Source: Bdellovibrionales bacterium
GTDB taxonomy: Bacteria > Bdellovibrionota > UBA1018 > JADZFF01
Direction: 5' to 3'
Length of the DNA stretch: 36,585 bases
NCBI GenBank assembly: GCA_020850015.1
Contig: JADZFF010000155.1
Span: 1-36,585, forward strand
Position 1 is the stretch's first letter. Every line of letters starts with the position of its first letter. Shown piece after piece: positions 31,619 through 36,585 of the stretch. The position numbers and the translations under genes were made by a program. The notes under the pieces were generated by a model. The model was not told the DNA's origin, searched no databases, and was given only the letters and a program-made list of their open reading frames with translations.

Positions 31619-32197
31619 ATGCCTCGCGGAACCGAACTCGAGCTCGCTCCACACCCCGGGGTGCCGGGTCCGGTGGGACTCAGGATCACGGCACGACTCG
31701 AGCTCTCGGCCCAGAACCTGCTCCGCGCGGAGTTTTTCGTCGAAGGGGCCGGTGTGCCCACTTTGGCCTGGCCCGCGGCTTCGGCCTCCCCTACCCGCCG
31801 CGACGAGCTTTGGCGGCGCACCTGCTTCGAGCTCTTCTGGGGGGAGGCGGGCGCGGAGAGTTACTGGGAAGGGAATTTCTCACCCTCGGGCGACTGGGCC
31901 GTGTACCGGTTCGACCGCTACCGCGCGGGCATGAGGCCCGAGGAACGCATCAGCGCGCTGCTACAGCCTGACCCCCCGCCTAGCGCCACCGCGCGCCTGT
32001 GGCGGATGGAGTGCTCTCTCGATCTCAACCGCTGCGGAGCGCCGCCGTTGCTGCAGCTCTCCGCCACCTGCGTGCTCGAAACCCGCGCGGGAGGAATCCA
32101 CTACTGGGCGCTCGCGCACACCGGCCCGAAACCCGACTTTCACCTGCGAAGCTCCTTCACGCACTGCCTGGCCCGTGGCCCGGAGGAAACCCCATGA
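31619..32197 (+). CDS. DOMON-like ligand-binding protein
   Basis: This 192-residue protein matches the bacterial DOMON-like fold: RRDELWRRTCFELFWGEAGA, SYWEGNFSPSGDWAVYRFDR, then YRAGMRPEERIS, and a final HYWALAHTGPKPDFHLRSSF. The domain is a beta-sandwich that binds sugars or haem in relatives. There is no signal peptide. Its stop overlaps the NamZ start (ATGA at 32194-32197), so both are translated together. The DOMON-like protein may help recognise cell-wall sugars for the muramidase, but this is inference. Confidence 0.8.
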   Translation: MPRGTELELAPHPGVPGPVGLRITARLELSAQNLLRAEFFVEGAGVPTLAWPAASASPTRRDELWRRTCFELFWGEAGAESYWEGNFSPSGDWAVYRFDRYRAGMRPEERISALLQPDPPPSATARLWRMECSLDLNRCGAPPLLQLSATCVLETRAGGIHYWALAHTGPKPDFHLRSSFTHCLARGPEETP

Positions 32198-33411
32198 CAG
32201 CATTCCGCTTCGGCATCGAGAACCTCCTGGACGACCCGGCGGCCGCGAAGAAGCTGAAAGGGCGCCGCGTGGCGCTGCTCGGGCATCCGGCCTCGATCTG
32301 CCGCGTGAAGGGCCGATTGACCCACTCGCTCGACGCGCTCATGGGCGCGCCCGGGTACGCCGTGGCGGCGGCTTTCGGGCCCCAGCACGGGATGAGGGGA
32401 GACAAACAGGACAACATGATCGAGTCGCCGGATTACCGCGATCCTGTGCACGGGATCCCGGTGTTCAGCCTCTACGGCGATGTGCGACGCCCCACTCCCG
32501 CGATGCTCGACTCCTTCGATGTGCTGCTCGTGGATCTTCAGGACGTGGGCTGCCGCATCTACACCTATCTCACCACGCTGGGCTATCTGCTCGAAGACTG
32601 CGCGCGCGCGGGCAAGGCGCTCTGGGTCCTGGATCGGCCCAACCCCGCGGGCCGCCCCGTCGAGGGCGCGCGCCTCCAGCCCGGCTGGGAGAGTTTCGTG
32701 GGCATCGGGCCGCTCGTGATGCGGCACGGGCTCACGCTCGGCGAGGCCGCGCTCTGGTACCGAGGGCTCAGGAAGCTCGACGTCGAGCTCGAGGTGGTGA
32801 AGATGAACGGATACGCGCCGCAGGAGCGCCCCTCCTACGGCTGGCCCGAGGGCCTGCCCTGGGTGAACCCGAGCCCGAACGCCTCGTCCGTGAACATGGC
32901 CCGCTGTTTCGCGGGCACGGTGCTGCTCGAGGGCACCACGCTCTCCGAGGGGCGCGGCACCACGGTGCCGCTCGAGGTGGTGGGCGCCCCCGAGCTCGAT
33001 TCCCGCGCGCTTCTCGCCGAGATGCACCGCTTGGCGCGGCACTGGATGGAGGGCGCCTGGCTGCGCCCCTGCGCCTTCGAGCCCACCTTCCACAAGCACG
33101 TCGGGAAACTCTGCCACGGCTTCCAGATCCACGTGGAGCACGAGGGCCACGATCCCGCCCGCTTCCGCCCCTACCGCCTGGTGGCGCTCGCGCTGAAGGC
33201 CGCGCGGAACCTCCATCCCGGGCTCGAGCTCTGGCGCAAGCACGGCTACGAGTACGAGAAGCGCCTGCCGATCCACCTGATCGACGGGGGCGAAGGCCTC
33301 CAGAGGTGGGTGGACGATCCCGCCGCCACGGCGGCCGACTTCGACCGCGCTCTCGAGAAGGACGAGCGCGAATGGGAAGCCGAGCGGGCGGGGCATCTGC
33401 TGTACCGGTGA
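32194..33411 (+). CDS. namZ: DUF1343 protein, NamZ-type exo-beta-N-acetylmuramidase
   Basis: This 405-residue protein matches the DUF1343 family, whose characterised member NamZ removes MurNAc from the non-reducing end of peptidoglycan fragments. Motifs are FGIENLLDD at the start, GRRVALLGHPASI, FGPQHGMRGDKQDNM (family active-site region), IPVFSLYGDVRRPT, DVLLVDLQDVGCRIYTYLTT, WVLDRPNPAG, LTLGEAALWYR, WVNPSPNASSVNMARCF and LLEGTTLSEGRGT. No signal peptide is seen, unlike many secreted members, so it may act in the cytoplasm during recycling. It is coupled to the DOMON-like gene and diverges from the MltD-like gene. Confidence 0.92.
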   Translation: MTAFRFGIENLLDDPAAAKKLKGRRVALLGHPASICRVKGRLTHSLDALMGAPGYAVAAAFGPQHGMRGDKQDNMIESPDYRDPVHGIPVFSLYGDVRRPTPAMLDSFDVLLVDLQDVGCRIYTYLTTLGYLLEDCARAGKALWVLDRPNPAGRPVEGARLQPGWESFVGIGPLVMRHGLTLGEAALWYRGLRKLDVELEVVKMNGYAPQERPSYGWPEGLPWVNPSPNASSVNMARCFAGTVLLEGTTLSEGRGTTVPLEVVGAPELDSRALLAEMHRLARHWMEGAWLRPCAFEPTFHKHVGKLCHGFQIHVEHEGHDPARFRPYRLVALALKAARNLHPGLELWRKHGYEYEKRLPIHLIDGGEGLQRWVDDPAATAADFDRALEKDEREWEAERAGHLLYR

Positions 33412-33441
33412 GGGGGCCTTCCCATTCTGGCAAATCTGTAC

Positions 33442-33447
33442 TAAAGT
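33442..33447 (+). promoter_or_regulatory. Candidate -10 element of the first ATPase gene
   Basis: TAAAGT lies seven bases before the ATG at 33454, with a weak TTCCCA (33419-33424) at 17-base spacing. No ribosome site is visible. An AT-rich palindrome-like patch (GTACTAAAGTATA) covers it and could be an operator. Confidence 0.35.
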
Positions 33448-33453
33448 ATAGAA

Positions 33454-34647
33454 ATGCCAAATACTTGGATTACCAGGTCTTTTGAGCGCCCTCTGACCGG
33501 GAAAACCGCTGGCCTTGGCCTCTTCTCAGCTTGGCTCGTTCTTGGGCCTCGCCAGGTGGGAAAGACCTCGCTCCTACAACACTGTGCCGAGGCCCAGCGA
33601 CTTCAGATCAGTCTCGATGACCTTCTTACCCGCGAGCGCGCCAATGCTGATCCCGCCCTCTTCGCGCGGGAGCTTCGACTCCCCCTCCTTCTGGACGAAA
33701 TCCAATATGCGCCCGCGCTCCTCAGCCCTCTCAAGCGGTTCATCGACGCGGGGGCGGCACCGGGCTGCATCTGGATGACCGGCTCCCAGAGTTTCGAGGT
33801 CATGCGCGGAGTGCGCGAGTCGCTGGCCGGGCGGGTCGCGATTCTTCAGCTCCTGGGCTTGTCGGACGAGGAGAAGAACACGGGCACTGACCCGAGCGCC
33901 GTGTTCCGCTCGATCCTGGAAACAGGATTCCCCAAACTTTTCGGGGTAAACGACCCCCAATCGCGCTCCCTTTACCTTTCCAGCTATCTCCAGACCTACG
34001 TGGAACGCGACGTGCGTGAGCTGCTCGGAATCCAGAAACGACGCGAGTTCGAGATTTTCCTCAAACTCTGCGCCCTCCGTACGGCCCAGGTCGTGAACTT
34101 CGACGATCTGGCCCGCAATGCCGGAGTCTCGCCCGCCACCGCCAAGGAGTGGGTTTCCGTCTTGGAAGACAGCTTCCTTCTTCGGCTCGTCCATCCGCAC
34201 TTCAGCAATCGCAGTAAGCGGCTCATTAAGAGCCCCAAGCTCTACTTCCTCGACGCCGGGCTCGCCGCCTACCTCGCCGGATGGAGCGACCCGGAGATGG
34301 CCCGCTTGGGCCCCATGTCGGGCGCGCTCTACGAAACCCACCTTTTCTCCGAGATCACCAAGTATTTCGGCAACCGCTGCGAGACCGTCTCGCTCACCTA
34401 CTGGCGCGACCGCGACCAGAACGAAATCGACCTCCTGATCGAACGCCAGGGAAAGATCACGCCGTTGGAGTTCAAGCAGGGGCTGCCGAAGAAGTCTGAT
34501 CTCCTCAGGCTCGAGTCCATCCGCGAGCAGAATTGGACGGAGGGGGCCGTATTGAGCCTTGCCCAGGGCGACGATCCAGCCGTGCCCCTCACACCGGAAT
34601 GGCGAATCCACGGACCTCGCGCGGACCGGTGCCAGGCGCTCCGGTAG
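33454..34647 (+). CDS. DUF4143-type AAA ATPase with PD-(D/E)xK-like C-terminus (copy 1)
   Basis: This 397-residue protein has Walker A GPRQVGKTSL (31-40), Walker B LPLLLDEIQYAP and a sensor-like WMTGSQSFEVM. A helical/wHTH middle (FDDLARNAGVSPATAKEWVS) precedes the DUF4143 region (SPKLYFLDAGLAAYLAGW, YETHLFSEITKYF). The end carries the nuclease-like pattern YWRDRDQNEIDLLIER...LEFKQG (Asp, then Glu-x-Lys). Such ATPases are abundant and mobile in bacteria; their role is unsettled. It has no ribosome site and is predicted leaderless. It is followed by a second, diverged family member at 34798. Confidence 0.88.
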   Translation: MPNTWITRSFERPLTGKTAGLGLFSAWLVLGPRQVGKTSLLQHCAEAQRLQISLDDLLTRERANADPALFARELRLPLLLDEIQYAPALLSPLKRFIDAGAAPGCIWMTGSQSFEVMRGVRESLAGRVAILQLLGLSDEEKNTGTDPSAVFRSILETGFPKLFGVNDPQSRSLYLSSYLQTYVERDVRELLGIQKRREFEIFLKLCALRTAQVVNFDDLARNAGVSPATAKEWVSVLEDSFLLRLVHPHFSNRSKRLIKSPKLYFLDAGLAAYLAGWSDPEMARLGPMSGALYETHLFSEITKYFGNRCETVSLTYWRDRDQNEIDLLIERQGKITPLEFKQGLPKKSDLLRLESIREQNWTEGAVLSLAQGDDPAVPLTPEWRIHGPRADRCQALR

Positions 34648-34761
34648 GGACGCCGCATGGAGCGGCAACCGGCTGGACGCGCACTACCAGGATCCCGCGA
34701 ACCCGCGCGGCCTGCGCGGCCACGCGCAGCTCCGGATCTTATGGGTGAAAGAGTCCATATG
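34648..34761 (+). other. Spacer between the two ATPase genes, possible coding relic
   Basis: One plus frame ending at the TGA 34763-34765 reads DAHYQDPANPRGLRGHAQLR then ILWVKESIC. That looks like a protein end but has no start of its own. It may be debris from an older gene, or chance. Confidence 0.2.
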
Positions 34762-34791
34762 TTGACATCCGCCCACATTAGGACGTAAAAT
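34762..34791 (+). promoter_or_regulatory. Strong promoter giving a leaderless ATPase transcript
   Basis: There is a perfect TTGACA (34762-34767), an 18-base spacer and TAAAAT (34786-34791, 5 of 6). The predicted start is at about 34798, the A of the ATG. Confidence 0.6.
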
Positions 34792-34797
34792 GGGCAC

Positions 34798-35946
34798 ATG
34801 CTAGTCAAACGCCACTTGCAACAGATACTGAAAAAATCCCGCAAGTCCATTCTGCTGCTCGGTCCCCGGCAAACTGGCAAATCAACCTTGATGAAGGAAC
34901 TTCGGCCGGACCTGACGATCAACCTCGCGGATGAGGAGTCTTTTGTTTCTCATCTTCGGGACCCGGGACTGCTGCGGCGGCGCCTCGGCGCAGCGCGTAC
35001 GATCTTGATCGATGAAGTGCAGCGTATCCCGTCGCTTCTCAATACGGTTCAGGCAATCATTGATGAGGACAAAAGTCGGCGTTTTCTTCTCACGGGGTCG
35101 AGTGCGCGCAAATTGCGCCGAGGAAATGCCAATCTATTGCCCGGCCGAGTCCTGTCTTACACCCTGAGTCCCCTGGCACCTTCTGAACTTGGCTCAAGAT
35201 TTGAGGTCGCACATGCTCTATCGGTCGGACTTCTGCCAGAGCCCACGCTGATGAAGTCTACCCATGATGCCCACAAGTTGCTGTCGTCCTACGCGCGGAC
35301 TTACCTCAAGGAGGAGATTCAAGCGGAGTCGCTGACCCGAAATCTAGAGGGGTTTGCCAGGTTTCTTGAAGTGGCGGCTGAACGGAGCGGTCAGTTTGTT
35401 GATCTTAGCAAGTGGGCCTCGCAGGCCAGTATCGAACGCACGTCCGCCCGCCGTTACTTTGAAATCCTCGCGGACACTCTGATCGTCGAGCCCATCGAGC
35501 CCTTTGCCAAGAGCGGGCATCGACGCCTGATTCAGCACCCGCGCTACTACTTCTTTGATGTGGGAGTCCTGAACGGGTTGCTTGGCAATTTCACGATCTC
35601 GGGCGATCGCCGAGGACCACTTTTGGAGAACCTCCTGCTTCAATGCATTCTTTCGGAAATGCGCGCCCGGGATCAGACCCTTCGGATATCGGTTTATCGA
35701 ACTGAAGCAGGAGCAGAGGTCGACTTCGTGATCGAGACAGGCAAACGCCTTATCGCGCTGGAGTGCAAAGCCAGCAAGAACATCGGCTCGAGCGACTTGC
35801 GAGGGTTGAATAGCTTTCGTGATTACGTGGGCCGATCCTGCGAATGCCTGGTCGCCTACCTCGGACAGCACCCTCAAACATTCGATAAGGGTGCCATCGA
35901 GGTCCTGCCTTTTGCACAGGCTGTGGCAAGGATCAAGGCGGCATAG
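34798..35946 (+). CDS. DUF4143-type AAA ATPase with PD-(D/E)xK-like C-terminus (copy 2)
   Basis: This 382-residue protein has Walker A GPRQTGKSTL (22-31), Walker B TILIDEVQRIP and sensor FLLTGSSARKLRRG. LSPLAPSELG follows, then a YLKEEIQAE helix, a wHTH-like segment (LSKWASQASIERTSARRYFE) and HPRYYFFDVGVLNGLLG. The end shows YRTEAGAEVDFVIETGKRLI with ALECKAS, the Asp...Glu-x-Lys pattern of PD-(D/E)xK nucleases. It is only distantly similar to copy 1, so this is not a recent duplication. Codon use is less GC-biased than the chromosome average here, suggesting transfer. It has no ribosome site; the promoter predicts a leaderless mRNA. Confidence 0.9.
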   Translation: MLVKRHLQQILKKSRKSILLLGPRQTGKSTLMKELRPDLTINLADEESFVSHLRDPGLLRRRLGAARTILIDEVQRIPSLLNTVQAIIDEDKSRRFLLTGSSARKLRRGNANLLPGRVLSYTLSPLAPSELGSRFEVAHALSVGLLPEPTLMKSTHDAHKLLSSYARTYLKEEIQAESLTRNLEGFARFLEVAAERSGQFVDLSKWASQASIERTSARRYFEILADTLIVEPIEPFAKSGHRRLIQHPRYYFFDVGVLNGLLGNFTISGDRRGPLLENLLLQCILSEMRARDQTLRISVYRTEAGAEVDFVIETGKRLIALECKASKNIGSSDLRGLNSFRDYVGRSCECLVAYLGQHPQTFDKGAIEVLPFAQAVARIKAA

Positions 35947-36095
35947 CCCCGGGGAGAATCTCCGAACCTAGAGCGCGCCCCCTTGGTCCGCGCAGGCATC
36001 CAAAACAAGCCAGCGAGTTCACCCTAGGCGTTGAGCTCCGCGGGGGATTCGAGTGGCTACCGCTCTGACTTCTATGACTCGAATTGTCTTTAGGT
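35947..36095. other. Short convergent intergenic region
   Basis: About 150 bases lie between convergent genes. No clear terminator, RNA or ORF is seen. Confidence 0.4.
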
Positions 36096-36488
36096 TCAGT
36101 CTGCGCTGAAAGTACCGGGCTGGCTGTCGCAATCCGTCTCGGCCGTGCCCGCAGTAAAGGGTGCGCCGCCTGTGGAATAGTAATGGATGTCGTTGTCGGC
36201 GTCGTCTTGGTCGCAGACACCCACTCGGTTCGCGCTCGTGCAGTCGTCTTCCTTGAAGGTACCGGCGCTACCGAAGTCTCCGCTCTCGCAGGTGGTTTCT
36301 TCCGCGTCGACAGCGGAGTCGGGCACCTTGGTCTCGTAGCACAACGACGCGTCGTCGATGATGTTGCATGAGGTAACCGTCTCACCGCCGCAGGCGCTCA
36401 GGCCGAGTGCGAGGAGGAATACAAGCGGACCGGCAGCCATACGTACGCTGGGCGCGTGACGGGACTTCGACACCTCGACTCGCCGCAT
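36096..36488 (-). CDS. Small Cys-rich lipoprotein of unknown function
   Basis: This 130-residue protein has a long basic n-region, hydrophobic core GPLVFLLALGLSAC with a good lipobox (LSAC), and an acidic mature domain with six further Cys (TSCN, LCYE, TTCES, DDCTS, GVCDQ, TDCDS). They would allow three disulfides. The Asp-rich DDADND could bind calcium. The start at 36488 has AGG upstream; a shorter start at 36440 lacks any ribosome site. No family is recognised. The sequence upstream of the gene (36489-36585) holds its presumed promoter and a T-rich patch. Confidence 0.65.
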   Translation of the reverse strand: MRRVEVSKSRHAPSVRMAAGPLVFLLALGLSACGGETVTSCNIIDDASLCYETKVPDSAVDAEETTCESGDFGSAGTFKEDDCTSANRVGVCDQDDADNDIHYYSTGGAPFTAGTAETDCDSQPGTFSAD

Positions 36489-36585
36489 GCAGCCTGAGCG
36501 GCGTTTTACGGGGGTCTGAGGGCATTTTTTCTCGTTTCAGCAGAAAATGTAGTGCTACGTTTATGCGATGAGTCTAAAATTTAGC

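Noticed and set aside
1-36585. CRISPR array or tRNA/rRNA genes
   Set aside because: No regularly spaced repeats and no cloverleaf or rRNA signatures were seen.

Overview
This is a GC-rich, gene-dense bacterial chromosome segment. The gene content suggests a free-living, motile Gram-negative relative of the former Deltaproteobacteria (Myxococcota or Bdellovibrionota-like). It has at least seven predicted lipoproteins, a TPR outer-membrane beta-barrel protein, FecR-domain periplasmic proteins, an H+-type MotA/MotB pair and an RCC1-repeat lipoprotein. The phylum is inferred from gene style only; no rRNA or tRNA gene is visible.

Layout. (a) 1-2.1 kb is accessory DNA: the distal end of a diversity-generating retroelement (DGR; C-type-lectin/DUF1566 target protein with a C-terminal variable region, a palindromic hairpin, a terminator, and an Avd-like gene cut off near base 132), followed by a toxin-antitoxin-like pair. 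(b) 2.1-8.1 kb has a small HTH protein, a small membrane protein, a GIDE-like/EF-hand protein with LemA, a TSUP permease, a secreted RCC1 propeller lipoprotein and a lipoprotein of unknown function. (c) 8.1-14.9 kb is a long minus-strand run: GDPD, EEP-family hydrolase, polyphosphate kinase, Ppx/GppA phosphatase, an SMP-30-like propeller and MetF. Polyphosphate synthesis and breakdown sit side by side. (d) 15.0-21.4 kb has a double inverted repeat, a YdcK-like hexapeptide protein, DoxX, PyrE, a TPR/winged-helix regulator, an SDR remnant, a rhodanese lipoprotein, a Pro-rich secreted protein and a subtilisin. (e) 21.9-24.4 kb has a PuuD N-domain membrane protein and MotAB. (f) 24.4-29.6 kb is a compact minus-strand operon: a TPR-beta-barrel outer-membrane protein, then two tandem copies of a FecR-domain protein plus lipoprotein module. 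(g) 30-33.4 kb is a peptidoglycan cluster: MltD-like transglycosylase diverging from a DOMON-like/NamZ pair. (h) 33.4-36.5 kb has two DUF4143-type AAA ATPases and a Cys-rich lipoprotein.

The strongest candidate for a little-described system is region (f). A Slam-like architecture (periplasmic TPRs plus barrel) is translationally coupled to two duplicated pairs of a FecR-domain protein and a lipoprotein. The second is the interrupted DGR in (a). A third, organism-level observation is that several plus-strand genes (1419, 17218, 31619, 33454, 34798) have -10-like elements ending about 7-9 bases before the start codon. That spacing predicts leaderless mRNAs.
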